Assembly: GCF_017406825.1 (NCBI RefSeq)
Contig: NZ_JAFQXT010000017.1
Span: 1 to 64,000, forward strand
From: Methanobrevibacter sp.
GTDB taxonomy: Archaea > Methanobacteriota > Methanobacteria > Methanobacteriales > Methanobacteriaceae
Reading direction: 5' to 3'
Length of the DNA: 64,000 bases
Position numbers and translations under genes: made by a program. Every line of letters starts with the position of its first letter. Within the stretch, counting starts at the first letter, position 1. Shown in pieces: positions 54,570 to 63,411 of this stretch. Below the pieces are notes generated by a model. The model saw nothing but the letters and a program-made list of their open reading frames with translations. It was not told where the DNA came from and did no database searches.

Positions 54570-54832
54570 TTATCTTCACCTCCCAACGTTACAGCGAAAG
54601 CAATAGTTCCTACAAAACCAAAGAATATTAAAGCTAATGATATATCTCTAAAGAATTCAAGATTATATAGACTGCCTCCAATTAGCAATGCTACAGCAAA
54701 GGCGTTGACAATTACAGAACTTCCCAGAAGCCCCATTGAAGTGGATCTATATGCACTTGCCCTTAAGCTGGCCAGCATCATTATAACTAATGCTATAACC
54801 AAAATATATTCTGAAATAATCAATATATCCAT
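54566..54832 (-). CDS. ehbB: Energy-converting hydrogenase B subunit B (MnhF-like)
   Basis: 88 aa with three membrane segments. It resembles MnhF/MrpF and is preceded by ehbA with 30 bp between. The ATG at 54832 follows a tight overlap with ehbC downstream. Confidence 0.86.
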   Translation of the reverse strand: MDILIISEYILVIALVIMMLASLRASAYRSTSMGLLGSSVIVNAFAVALLIGGSLYNLEFFRDISLALIFFGFVGTIAFAVTLGGEDK

Positions 54833-54862
54833 ACTATCTCACTCGACTTTTTTGAAAATGTA

Positions 54863-55177
54863 TTACTCCAACATTTTCTTAATATAAGGTTCAAAAGGAA
54901 TGATATCCTCTTTTTTTCTTGGAGAAATAGCAGCTACTTTGATAATGTTATTCTCGCTGTCCAAATCAACAGACAGAGTACCTGGAGTTAATGAAATACT
55001 GTTTGCCAAAATTGTCTGTGAAACAGGCCTCTCTAAAACTGTTTCAATATCCATGACAATAGGGTCAATATTTCTCCTCATAACCCCATTAAAAGCAACG
55101 TTGAATGTTGCTTTTATGATTTCGTAAATAAGGTCAAGGAAATATATAATTCCGTAACCGATTCTAGTCAAAAACAT
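54863..55177 (-). CDS. ehbA: Energy-converting hydrogenase B subunit A (MnhE-like), first gene of the operon
   Basis: 104 aa. One hydrophobic N-terminal segment, then an MnhE-like domain with RPVSQTILANSISLTPGTLSVDLD. It is the first gene of the 17-gene ehb operon. The complex couples an ion gradient to H2-driven reduction of low-potential ferredoxin for CO2 fixation. GGAGC lies before the ATG. Confidence 0.88.
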   Translation of the reverse strand: MFLTRIGYGIIYFLDLIYEIIKATFNVAFNGVMRRNIDPIVMDIETVLERPVSQTILANSISLTPGTLSVDLDSENNIIKVAAISPRKKEDIIPFEPYIKKMLE

Positions 55178-55446
55178 TAAACAAGCTCCATTTCAAATTT
55201 TTATTAAAAAGTCAAAAATTGACCTTAAATAATAATATTATTATTTATCATGATTATTCATTATAAAGTTATGCTTTTTAAAAAAAGTATTCGAAAACTG
55301 AATTACAATTGTTAAAAATAATCAAAAAAATATACATGAACAAAAATCCGCATCAGATTAATTAAATGATGTCAAATCAATAGTCAAAATTAAAATTAAA
55401 GGATTTTTTCATATACTAAAAAACATGATATATCCGACGAATTCAA
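55178..55446. promoter_or_regulatory. Ehb operon promoter region (minus strand), 269 bp, no gene
   Basis: GTCAA-AAA-TTGAC (55211-55223) is a perfect 5-bp dyad, and AAATAATAATATTATTATTT (55227-55246) is a perfect 20-bp palindrome. On the minus strand the TATA box may be within or beside the palindrome, with the GTCAA dyad near the predicted start. The rest is AT-rich with no gene seen. Confidence 0.5.
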
Positions 55447-56166
55447 CTACACCAGGTTCCAATAATTCACAACATAATTGCCGAACAGACTAAACAGAAC
55501 CGGAATGTGATAGATTATCGAAGCCACCGCCAGAACAAAAATCATGCTCAGTCCAAAATTTCTATAAACCTTTTTAGAAGAGAGGGGTGCGAATATTTTA
55601 ATTCCCGCCGGAGTGAACGAATCAAGAACGATGTGGGAAAATATGCCCAAGAATACACTAAGAATTATTTCGATATATGAAATCTCAGCAGTCGGAAGAA
55701 GAAATAGGCCGATGAAGAATAATGGAAGAAAAATCATCAGCAATTTCCTATTCAGGAATAAAAAGCTCAAAAGAGCAATCAGAATGGCCATTAGCAGATA
55801 ATTATTATCCAAAATTGTTACGGCATTAATTAATTGAAATGCCCAAATCAGCACCAATGAAACTGCTGCCGTTAAAGTCAGAACCCCGAAAATCGAATGC
55901 GTGAAACTTCGGTGTTCCGAAAAATAAAAGGTTGCGCCTAAAAATACAATAATCGGGCCAATATAATAAGGTAATTTAAGGATATATAGTGAAATGAACA
56001 CTATCAACCCTAAAATAATCATCTTATAGACATTGTCCTTTTTGAATTTATGGTCAAAATCTGGAATATTTGCACCAATCAATGTTAAAGCAACTGTTAG
56101 AGGATTGTGAAAAAACATCAAAGAGAGTACTAATGCAAATATTGAATGCCCCTTATATGAAGACAA
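55447..56166 (-). CDS. Membrane-bound metal-dependent hydrolase-like protein (DUF457/YdjM)
   Basis: 239 aa with seven to eight membrane segments. The family pattern of metal-binding residues is there: GHSIFA near residue 5, GANIPDFDHK, HRSFTHSI and FSHIVLDSFTPAGI. YdjM-type proteins are predicted metal-dependent membrane hydrolases, unrelated to LexA despite the old annotation. The substrate is unknown. Stands alone, 69 bp from the next minus-strand gene. Confidence 0.85.
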   Translation of the reverse strand: MSSYKGHSIFALVLSLMFFHNPLTVALTLIGANIPDFDHKFKKDNVYKMIILGLIVFISLYILKLPYYIGPIIVFLGATFYFSEHRSFTHSIFGVLTLTAAVSLVLIWAFQLINAVTILDNNYLLMAILIALLSFLFLNRKLLMIFLPLFFIGLFLLPTAEISYIEIILSVFLGIFSHIVLDSFTPAGIKIFAPLSSKKVYRNFGLSMIFVLAVASIIYHIPVLFSLFGNYVVNYWNLV

Positions 56167-56235
56167 TTAAATCACCTTGGTTAAAAATAGTTTTTATATA
56201 TTTAAAAGGTTAATGAGAGAGCATTTGAAAAGTAA

Positions 56236-56976
56236 TTATGCACCAAAATAATCCAAAAAGCTCACCATCTGGGCGAAGGACCTTTCAACTGTTCCTTCAC
56301 CGACATTTGCAAAAGGACATACCACTTCACCTGTGATGGCAGGAATTCCATTTAAATTACAAACATCCTCGACCGCTCCTTTATAGTAAGACCCTGCAAA
56401 ATCCACTGATAAAACCGTGCATCCAATATCCTGTGAAATATAATTTGCAATCAGATAACTTTCAGCGGAAGGGGACTTGGATGAAAAGACAGATTCGATG
56501 CCCGGATTTGAGTTAAAAGAAGTTGAATGGAAATCGCCGACAAAGTTAATCCCCAAATCCTCAACAGCCCGGACAATTAAATTACTTAATGAATCTTTGA
56601 TATGGGCCGAACGGTTCAAATCCATTGTATTTAATGTCCTCTGATTATTCATAGTGGATTTCGGAGATGCGAATGGAATAAAGTATAATGTGTGATTCAA
56701 ATCCTTATACAGCATCCTATTCAACAGTTTAAGATTAGCGATTTGTGAAGGCAGTTCATTGCCGTGAATGCCTGAAAGAATCAATATTCTAGTGCCCTTA
56801 TTTCCCAATTTAAAAATAGGAGTTCCGTGAACACATTTCTCAAGTACAAATTGAGTGAATTTGTTTAAATCCAAATTATCCATGATAGATTTGTTTCGTG
56901 AAATGTATCCCCCTGAAAAATCGCAGAGATAAGACATTTCAAGATTGCCGAATTCCTCAATTTTTTTGAAAAGCAT
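56236..56976 (-). CDS. Succinylglutamate desuccinylase/aspartoacylase-like zinc hydrolase
   Basis: 246 aa. SGIHGNEL (His and Glu zinc ligands, about 90) and VGDFHSTS (second His, about 150) define the M14-like family; MDLNRS fits the Asn/Arg substrate pocket. It removes an acyl group from an amino acid derivative, or a carboxy-terminal residue, but the substrate is unknown. It is divergent from the helicase gene with 38 bp between starts. Confidence 0.83.
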   Translation of the reverse strand: MLFKKIEEFGNLEMSYLCDFSGGYISRNKSIMDNLDLNKFTQFVLEKCVHGTPIFKLGNKGTRILILSGIHGNELPSQIANLKLLNRMLYKDLNHTLYFIPFASPKSTMNNQRTLNTMDLNRSAHIKDSLSNLIVRAVEDLGINFVGDFHSTSFNSNPGIESVFSSKSPSAESYLIANYISQDIGCTVLSVDFAGSYYKGAVEDVCNLNGIPAITGEVVCPFANVGEGTVERSFAQMVSFLDYFGA

Positions 56977-57014
56977 AATTAAATATACAGTAAAACTCTT
57001 ATTTAAAAATAAGT

Positions 57015-58943
57015 ATGAAAATGAAGAAATATATTAAAAACCTGATTAGGCTTATCAATTATGAAAGAGATGCTGAAATCGACTTGATGACTTATGAAAT
57101 CAGCACAATGTCCGGTCAGAGAAGAGAAGAGCTTGGAAGAGCCATCAATAAGGTCAGGGGAAAAAGAATGGGTACCGAATTGGGCCTGCAGATTGTCCAG
57201 TTCGGAAGATCTGAAACCTTCGACACTGAAATATCAGTTGGCGACATGGTTTTAATCAGTACAGACAACCCCCTGCGAAGTGATTTGACAGGTACCGTGA
57301 CGGAGAAGGGTGCAAGATTTATCACAGTCGCTTTTGAAAGAAATGTTCCGAAATGGGCAGTTAAAAAGAAAGTTAGAATTGATTTATATGCTAATGACGT
57401 TACATTCAGGCGAATGGAGGACAATTTAAACCATTTAAGCCTAAAAGGTAAAAATGCCCTCGAATACATTTTGAATGAAAGAAATCCCAAAAAAAATCGG
57501 GAAGTTCCATATATCTCATACATTGATGAAAATCTCAATAAATCACAGAAAAAAGCAATTGAAAATGCTCTTTCATGTGAAAACTTCTTCCTGATTCATG
57601 GTCCCTTCGGAACCGGGAAAACAAGGACATTGGTTGAGTTGATTTCACAGGAAACACGTCAAAACCATAAGGTGCTGGCCACAGCGGAAAGCAACGCTGC
57701 AGTTGATAACATTTTAGAAAGACTGATGGAAAATAAAAAATTAACCCTTACAAGACTTGGCCATCCCCAAAGAGTTTCAAAACACAATATCACTCAAACA
57801 TTGGTCTATAAAGTTGAAAACCATAAGTTAAATAAAAAAGTTCAAAAGATTTACAAGAAAATCAGCAACCTGATTGAAAAGCGAAAAGTCCATACAAGGC
57901 CTTCCCCTCAGTATCGCAGGGGTTTTAGCGATTATGAAATCCTTCATAACGCTTCTCGAGGAAAGGGAGGTCGTGGAATAAGCGCTGAAAAGATGAAGTC
58001 AATGGCGAAATGGATTGAAATCAATCAGGAAATCGATGAAGCCCATGATGAAATCAGAAGAATTGAAAACCGCATGATAAATGAGATTGTAGAGTCAAGC
58101 GATGTCATACTTGCCACAAACTCCTCCGCCGCCCTTGAGTCAATTGCAAGAGTCAAGTTTGATGTTGCAATCATTGATGAGGCTTCACAGGCCACGATTC
58201 CAAGCGTTCTGATACCGATAGCCAAGGCCCACAGGTTTATCCTTGCAGGGGACCACAAGCAATTGCCTCCAACAATCATAAGTGACAGGGCAGAAGAGCT
58301 GTCCAAAACATTGTTTGAGGAATTAATCAGAATGTATCCATTCAAATCACAATTATTGAACATTCAATATCGCATGAACAGTCTTCTCATGAAATTTCCA
58401 AATGAGGAATTTTACAATAACGGTTTGAAAAGTGATTCGAGCGTTGATGACATAACAATCAATGACATTATGGGCGGCGAAGGCAGCGAAGAGGCATTGC
58501 TCTTCATCGATACATCAGATGTTGACAGCGAAGGTGAAACTCATCTAAAGGATTCAAAATCCATCATAAACAATTTGGAAGCCGAAATCAGTACAAGCAT
58601 TGCTCAAGATTACATAAATGCCGGCATCAGCGAAGGAGACATTGGAATCATAAGTCCCTATGCAGACCAGGTCAAGATCATCCAGGAAATGACTCCTGTT
58701 GAAGTCAAAACTGTTGACGGTTTTCAGGGAAGGGAAAAGGAAATCATTATCATTTCCACAGTCAGGAGCAATGAAAATGGAAATATTGGATTTTTACAGG
58801 ATTTAAGAAGATTGAATGTTGCAATTACCCGTGCAAAACGTAAGCTGATTATTATCGGCAATAAAAATACATTGATTGCAAATCCTACCTATGAAAGACT
58901 GATTGATTTTTGTGAAGATAGAAACTTGTTGGTAAAAATTTAG
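57015..58943 (+). CDS. UPF1-like superfamily 1 helicase (IGHMBP2/SMUBP-2 type)
   Basis: 642 aa. An OB-like N-terminal domain (about 60-130) is followed by SF1B helicase motifs: Q-motif NKSQKKAI, Walker A GPFGTGKT (196-203; usually GPPGTGKT), DEAS (Walker B), GDHKQLPPT, QYRM, ISPYADQ, TVDGFQGREKE and NVAITRAKR. Relatives unwind DNA or RNA with 5'-3' polarity. The archaeal role is unclear, perhaps replication or RNA turnover. Followed by candidate RNA 2. Confidence 0.9.
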   Translation: MKMKKYIKNLIRLINYERDAEIDLMTYEISTMSGQRREELGRAINKVRGKRMGTELGLQIVQFGRSETFDTEISVGDMVLISTDNPLRSDLTGTVTEKGARFITVAFERNVPKWAVKKKVRIDLYANDVTFRRMEDNLNHLSLKGKNALEYILNERNPKKNREVPYISYIDENLNKSQKKAIENALSCENFFLIHGPFGTGKTRTLVELISQETRQNHKVLATAESNAAVDNILERLMENKKLTLTRLGHPQRVSKHNITQTLVYKVENHKLNKKVQKIYKKISNLIEKRKVHTRPSPQYRRGFSDYEILHNASRGKGGRGISAEKMKSMAKWIEINQEIDEAHDEIRRIENRMINEIVESSDVILATNSSAALESIARVKFDVAIIDEASQATIPSVLIPIAKAHRFILAGDHKQLPPTIISDRAEELSKTLFEELIRMYPFKSQLLNIQYRMNSLLMKFPNEEFYNNGLKSDSSVDDITINDIMGGEGSEEALLFIDTSDVDSEGETHLKDSKSIINNLEAEISTSIAQDYINAGISEGDIGIISPYADQVKIIQEMTPVEVKTVDGFQGREKEIIIISTVRSNENGNIGFLQDLRRLNVAITRAKRKLIIIGNKNTLIANPTYERLIDFCEDRNLLVKI

Positions 58944-58955
58944 GTATACCTAAAC

Positions 58956-58984
58956 TTTTATATAGCATGACAACAAAACTATAA
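58956..58984 (+). promoter_or_regulatory. TATA box of candidate RNA 2
   Basis: TTTTATATAG (58956-58965), preceded by A-rich AAAC, predicts a start near 58986, just before the first helix of the RNA. Confidence 0.5.
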
Positions 58985-59110
58985 TTGAGAGATGAAAGTA
59001 GAAAATACTTTCTACTCAGAGCTCTTAATTGATGTTTTATTGAAAACCCCATATAACTATTCAACCTCAATTAATTCCCTCAATTAAGAGTTTTCTTCTG
59101 CCTAATTTTT
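58985..59110 (+). ncRNA. Candidate structured RNA 2 upstream of argG
   Basis: P1: AGATGAAA (58990-58997) with TTTCTTCT (59092-59099), seven of eight pairs. P2: AGTAGAAA-ATAC-TTTCTACT (58997-59016), perfect. P3: CTCTTAATTGA (59022-59032) with TCAATTAAGAG (59080-59090), 11 perfect pairs. P4: GTTTT-ATTG-AAAAC (59034-59047). The 13 bases TCAATTAATTCCC (59067-59079) sit directly before the P3 right arm, matching RNA 1. TAATTTTTT follows. argG has TATA-like boxes of its own (TCTAATATAAAAC near 59143), so this is more likely a separate RNA than a leader. Confidence 0.6.
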
Positions 59111-59181
59111 TAAAAATTATTAAATACTATTAAAAACAAACAATCTAATATAAAACTTATTTTTTATTAAATGGTGATTAA

Positions 59182-60360
59182 ATGACTGATAAAGTAGTTT
59201 TAGCATTCAGCGGAGGATTAGACACCTCCGTTTGTGTTAAATTATTAGAAGAAAAATATGACGTGGAAGTTATTACCGCCTGTGTCGATGTAGGGCAAGG
59301 CGAAGAAGAGATGGAAAAAGCAAAAACAATGGCGGCAAAAATCGGTGGATTAAAACACTATAACATTGATGCCAAAGAAGAATTTGCAAACGAATACATA
59401 GCTCGTGGAATAAAAGCAAATGCAGAATATGAAGGATACCCATTAAGTACCGCCCTTGCAAGACCATTAATCGCTTTAAAAATTGTAGAAGTGGCTGAAA
59501 AAGAAGGAGCAACCGCCATCGCACATGGTTGTACTGGAAAAGGAAACGACCAATTCAGATTTGAAGCGGTAATCCGTGCAATGTCAGATTTAGACATCAT
59601 TGCACCAATCAGAGAAATGAACTTAACAAGAACCGAAGAGAAGGAATATGCCGAATCCAAAGGCATCGAGTTAAGTTATGATAAGATTTACAGTATTGAT
59701 GAGAACATTTGGGGAAGAGCGATTGAAGGAGACGTTCTAGAAGACCCGGCAAACGAGCCTCCGGAAGACATCTACGAATGGACCAAATCCTGGCAAGACG
59801 CAAAAGACGAGCCTGAAAAGGTATCTATCGAATTTGAAGAAGGTATTCCTGTAGCTATAAACGGCGAAATGATGCCGTTGATTGAATTAATCAGAAAAGC
59901 AAACGAAATTGCAGGAAACCATGGTATCGGAAGAATAGATACAATTGAAAACAGAATGATAGGCATTAAAAGCAGGGAAATCTATGAAACCCCCGGTGCA
60001 AAATTATTAATTGCAGCTCACCAGGCCTTAGAAGAATTGGTTTTAACTACTGATGAGTTGAGATTTGCAGAATACATGTCAACACTCTATGCAGATTTAG
60101 TCTACTGCGCACTATGGCAGGAACCTTTAAGAGAAGACCTGGACCAGGCAATCGACAAAATGCAGGAAAGAGTAAGCGGAGAAGTTGTAATGAAACTCTT
60201 TAAAGGATCAATCCATCCGATAATAAGAAAATCCCCATTCAGCTTACACAGCATTGAACAAATTACCTTTGAAGACAAAGACACTGATCAAAGAGAAATT
60301 GAAGGTATGATCAAGCACCACGGTCTTCAAGCTGCAAATTTCCAAAAATTAAACAGATAG
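59182..60360 (+). CDS. argG: Argininosuccinate synthase
   Basis: 392 aa. The N-type ATP pyrophosphatase motif AFSGGLDTS (about 8-16) and [12 protein letters not shown] are conserved. It joins citrulline and aspartate to make argininosuccinate in arginine synthesis. The ATG is preceded by TGGTGATTAA. The last codons are part of its hairpin terminator. Confidence 0.96.
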   Translation: MTDKVVLAFSGGLDTSVCVKLLEEKYDVEVITACVDVGQGEEEMEKAKTMAAKIGGLKHYNIDAKEEFANEYIARGIKANAEYEGYPLSTALARPLIALKIVEVAEKEGATAIAHGCTGKGNDQFRFEAVIRAMSDLDIIAPIREMNLTRTEEKEYAESKGIELSYDKIYSIDENIWGRAIEGDVLEDPANEPPEDIYEWTKSWQDAKDEPEKVSIEFEEGIPVAINGEMMPLIELIRKANEIAGNHGIGRIDTIENRMIGIKSREIYETPGAKLLIAAHQALEELVLTTDELRFAEYMSTLYADLVYCALWQEPLREDLDQAIDKMQERVSGEVVMKLFKGSIHPIIRKSPFSLHSIEQITFEDKDTDQREIEGMIKHHGLQAANFQKLNR

Positions 60361-60388
60361 CTTTTAGCTATCATTACTTCTTTTTTTG
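60356..60388 (+). terminator. Hairpin and T-run terminator of argG
   Basis: GATAGCT (60356-60362), loop TTT, AGCTATC (60366-60372), then ATTACTTCTTTTTTTG. The first arm includes the stop codon. Confidence 0.8.
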
Positions 60389-60392
60389 AAAA

Positions 60393-61118
60393 ATGTCCAA
60401 AATAAGCCAACTGCAAGAAATTATTAATGCTTCAGACAATATAGTATTTTTTGGAGGAGCGGGCGTTTCAACAGAAAGCGGAATACCTGATTTCAGGTCT
60501 GAAAGCGGAATATTTAAAAGTCTGGAAAAATACGGAGACACACCTGAAAACCTGGTATCCCATAGCTATTATTTAGACCATACCGAAGAGTTTTACACTT
60601 ATTACAAAGAAAATCTTGTTTTTAAAGACGCCGAACCAAATCCCGCCCATTTGAAATTGGCGGAACTTGAAAAAGCGGGAAAATTAAAGGCAGTTATAAC
60701 CCAGAATATTGATGGCCTTCATCAAAAAGCGGGAAGCAGAGAAGTTTTGGAACTTCACGGAAGCATTCACAGAAACTATTGTCAAATCTGCCATAAGGAA
60801 TACCCTTTAGACCATATTTTGGAAAGCGAATCCATTCCAAGGTGTGAATGCGGAGGCATCATTAAACCAGATGTTGTGCTATATGAAGAGCCATTGAACA
60901 ATGCCATTCTAAGCTTTGCAATCGACTACATATCTGATGCTGAGACCTTGATAATTGGCGGAACCTCACTTGTCGTGTATCCCGCCGCAGGATTGATAAA
61001 TTACTTTAATGGAAAAAATTTAGTGTTGATTAACAAAAGCGAAACCCCTTATGATGATTTGGCGAATTTAGTCATCAACGATGCTATCGGAGCGACATTG
61101 TCCCAAATCAAAATCTAA
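60393..61118 (+). CDS. Sir2-family NAD-dependent protein deacylase
   Basis: 241 aa. NAD site GAGVSTESGIPDFRS (about 21-35), QNIDGLHQKAG, catalytic His in LHGSIHR, zinc ligands CQIC and CECGG, and GGTSLVVYPAAG. Removes acyl groups from lysines. One well-known archaeal target is the chromatin protein Alba; members of this order use histones, so the target here is open. Its 3' end overlaps sfsA by 51 bp in convergent orientation. Confidence 0.93.
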   Translation: MSKISQLQEIINASDNIVFFGGAGVSTESGIPDFRSESGIFKSLEKYGDTPENLVSHSYYLDHTEEFYTYYKENLVFKDAEPNPAHLKLAELEKAGKLKAVITQNIDGLHQKAGSREVLELHGSIHRNYCQICHKEYPLDHILESESIPRCECGGIIKPDVVLYEEPLNNAILSFAIDYISDAETLIIGGTSLVVYPAAGLINYFNGKNLVLINKSETPYDDLANLVINDAIGATLSQIKI

Positions 61119-61811
61119 GGACTCGGGAATTAACTCAATTCCGGACAACTGATTATCACACCCGTAAACCAGAATTTCAACACCCTCATCAAATGCTTCA
61201 TTTAAAGTCCGGCTGAATACAGGGTCATTTTCCCAATTTGGCCTGAAGAATTTGCCTATCGGATGCTGTATCAGGAAAAACACTACACACCTGTTTCCTT
61301 CCTTTTTAAGTTTTATTAACTCTTTTAAATGTTTTGCACCCCTTTCGGTAGGAGCATCCGGAAATCTGGCCTCCCCGTCGACAATCAAGGTCACTCCCTT
61401 GACTTCAACATAACAAGGCTCAATCAAAAAGTTCACACCACAACAGTCCTCCTCATGATTGGCCAGGTAAATGTCTATTCGTGAGTCATCAACGGTTTTT
61501 TCTCGTTGGTGATAGTCATAGTCCGAAAGCTCCTTAATTTTTCCGTCAACGATTGCATCGTATACTATTTTGTTGGCTTCCTGAGAAAAAAGCGAAACGA
61601 GAACACCCTTGTTTTCAACAAAATGAAGGGAAAATTTCGTTTTGCGGTTGGGATTATCGGATGGTTTGAGCCAGACAGCCGCATCTTCAATCAACAATTC
61701 TTTGCAGCGTCCGGTATTGGGCACATGGGCAATTTCAAGTTTCCCGTCAACTTCAACTTCAGCAATGAACCTGTTCGGCCGGTTTTTGAAAATGCCTTTA
61801 ACATAATCCAT
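61068..61811 (-). CDS. sfsA: SfsA-family DNA/RNA nuclease
   Basis: 247 aa. The N-terminal OB-like region (RPNRFIAEVEVDG, HVPNTGRCKELL) and the PD-(D/E)XK-like core (SRIDIYL, CYVEVKGVTLIV, FPDAPTERGAKHLKEL) match SfsA. The catalytic D-E-K residues are present. In bacteria SfsA was linked to maltose metabolism; a nuclease role is more likely. It overlaps nnrE/D by 14 bp (same strand) and sir2 by 51 bp (opposite strand). Confidence 0.93.
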   Translation of the reverse strand: MDYVKGIFKNRPNRFIAEVEVDGKLEIAHVPNTGRCKELLIEDAAVWLKPSDNPNRKTKFSLHFVENKGVLVSLFSQEANKIVYDAIVDGKIKELSDYDYHQREKTVDDSRIDIYLANHEEDCCGVNFLIEPCYVEVKGVTLIVDGEARFPDAPTERGAKHLKELIKLKKEGNRCVVFFLIQHPIGKFFRPNWENDPVFSRTLNEAFDEGVEILVYGCDNQLSGIELIPESLDFDLGQCRSDSIVDD

Positions 61812-63339
61812 CTTTAATCACGCTGCCGATGAATGAAACCAGGTCTGTTGCTGAAAATCCGTTTCCTTTTTCATCAAATGCCTTATCTCCCGCTACACCA
61901 TTTATGAAAACCCCTAAACATGCGCAGTCAAATGAATTTAACCCCTGTGTCAAAAGGCTGGCGCAGATTCCTGAAAGGGCATCGCCAGTTCCTCCGACTG
62001 TCATTCCTGCATTGCCTGATTTGTTAATTCTAAAGCGAGTTCCTGAAAGTATTAAATCATATTGCCCCTTAACAATTACGGTTCCTTTGATTTGGCGGGT
62101 GATTCTTTGGAATTGTGTGATATTTTCATCCACTTTATTGAAGTCGTATGAGTCAATATCCAATTTTATATCCTCTTTGACATTGAAAAATGATTTGAAC
62201 TCGAAGATATGCGGAGTTAATACGATGTCATCACGATTTTTAATCAAGGATAATTCAACCAGTTTTAAGCTATCCGCATCCAATACAATCGGTTTTTTGA
62301 TTTTTGAAACCAAAACATTGAAAAGTTTTGAAGTTTCCTCATCAATTCCTGCACCGGGACCTATCAAAACCGCATCAGCATTATCGGCCATATCCATTAT
62401 ATCATCAAGATGATTTAGGGATAATCTGTCGCCCTCCAATGATTTGACGATTAAGTCCGGAGATGTTGATTTGATGGCTTCGCCGGATTTTTCAGGAGCT
62501 GCAACGTATACCAGATCTGCACCCGCACCGATCGCTGCCATTCCGGCAATTGCAGGAGCGCCTGAATAGTCCTTGCTTCCCCCAACAATCAATAATCTTC
62601 CATTGTTGCCCTTGTGTGATTTTTCATCCCTGTTTTTTAGCCTTAGGAAGTCTCCGAAATTGACAAAATATTCCGCCTCAAATGGGATTCCAATATCTGC
62701 AGTTACAAGGCCACCTACAAATTCCTCTTCAGCATCCCTTACGCCTGTTTTGATTTTATGAAAACTTATTGTATAATCCGGAACCACAGCAAGGTCACTG
62801 ACTTCACCGGTTAAGGGATCCATGCCGGAAGGCACGTCGACACTAATCTTAACGCCATTTGACTGGTTAATAATCTCAATGGCCCTTTTGATATTTGGCT
62901 GCAGATTTCCTTTGATTCCGGTTCCCAAAAGGCCGTCTATGATGATATAATCATGATTGTCGCTTTTTGCAACTTCAGTATTGTCGATGTCCTGCAAGGT
63001 TTTTAGATTATAAATATTCAAACGGGACAAACGTGGCTTCATGTTTTTCAGGATTTCAAAGTTTATTCTGGCCTCTTTTGAGCGAATGTTGTCCTTTAAC
63101 ATGTAGATATCAACGTCATAGCCTCTATTTAAAAGGTATCTTGCTGCAACAAAACCGTCGCCGCCGTTTCCACCGGATCCTGTAAAAATAACCGCCTTAA
63201 CAGGTTTTGAAAACGCATATACAGCAATTTTACCCACTTCCTCTGCTAAAGACTTGCCCGCAGATTCCATCAGACATAACCTTGACAAGCCCAAATATTC
63301 GCAATTATAATCAGTAACCATCATATCAATAGGATGCAA
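61798..63339 (-). CDS. nnrE-nnrD: Bifunctional NAD(P)H-hydrate epimerase and ADP-dependent dehydratase
   Basis: About 513 aa. The N-terminal epimerase (VKAVIFTGSGGNGGDGFVAARYL, about 45; DGLLGTG) is followed by the dehydratase domain (NNGRLLIVGGSKDYSGAPAIAG, NAGMTVGGTGDALSGI). It repairs damaged NAD(P)H. I chose TTG at 63339 (MHPIDMMVTDYN) since AGGTGA is five bases before it and family members begin M-x-P-x-D-M. The frame extends to 63411 but those codons look non-coding. Confidence 0.9.
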   Translation of the reverse strand: MHPIDMMVTDYNCEYLGLSRLCLMESAGKSLAEEVGKIAVYAFSKPVKAVIFTGSGGNGGDGFVAARYLLNRGYDVDIYMLKDNIRSKEARINFEILKNMKPRLSRLNIYNLKTLQDIDNTEVAKSDNHDYIIIDGLLGTGIKGNLQPNIKRAIEIINQSNGVKISVDVPSGMDPLTGEVSDLAVVPDYTISFHKIKTGVRDAEEEFVGGLVTADIGIPFEAEYFVNFGDFLRLKNRDEKSHKGNNGRLLIVGGSKDYSGAPAIAGMAAIGAGADLVYVAAPEKSGEAIKSTSPDLIVKSLEGDRLSLNHLDDIMDMADNADAVLIGPGAGIDEETSKLFNVLVSKIKKPIVLDADSLKLVELSLIKNRDDIVLTPHIFEFKSFFNVKEDIKLDIDSYDFNKVDENITQFQRITRQIKGTVIVKGQYDLILSGTRFRINKSGNAGMTVGGTGDALSGICASLLTQGLNSFDCACLGVFINGVAGDKAFDEKGNGFSATDLVSFIGSVIKDGLC

Positions 63340-63411
63340 AAAAATCACCTTATAAATTAAAATATAAGTATCCGATATAAATATAATTATCTTAACTTTA
63401 GGAAAAATCAT

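Noticed and set aside
58985-59181. A T-box or known riboswitch in the argG leader
   Set aside because: T-boxes are bacterial and none of their motifs are seen. argG seems to have its own promoter, so the element is reported as a free RNA candidate.
63340-63411. N-terminal extension of nnrE/D
   Set aside because: Family start and ribosome-binding site both support TTG at 63339, and the extension covers the divergent promoter region.
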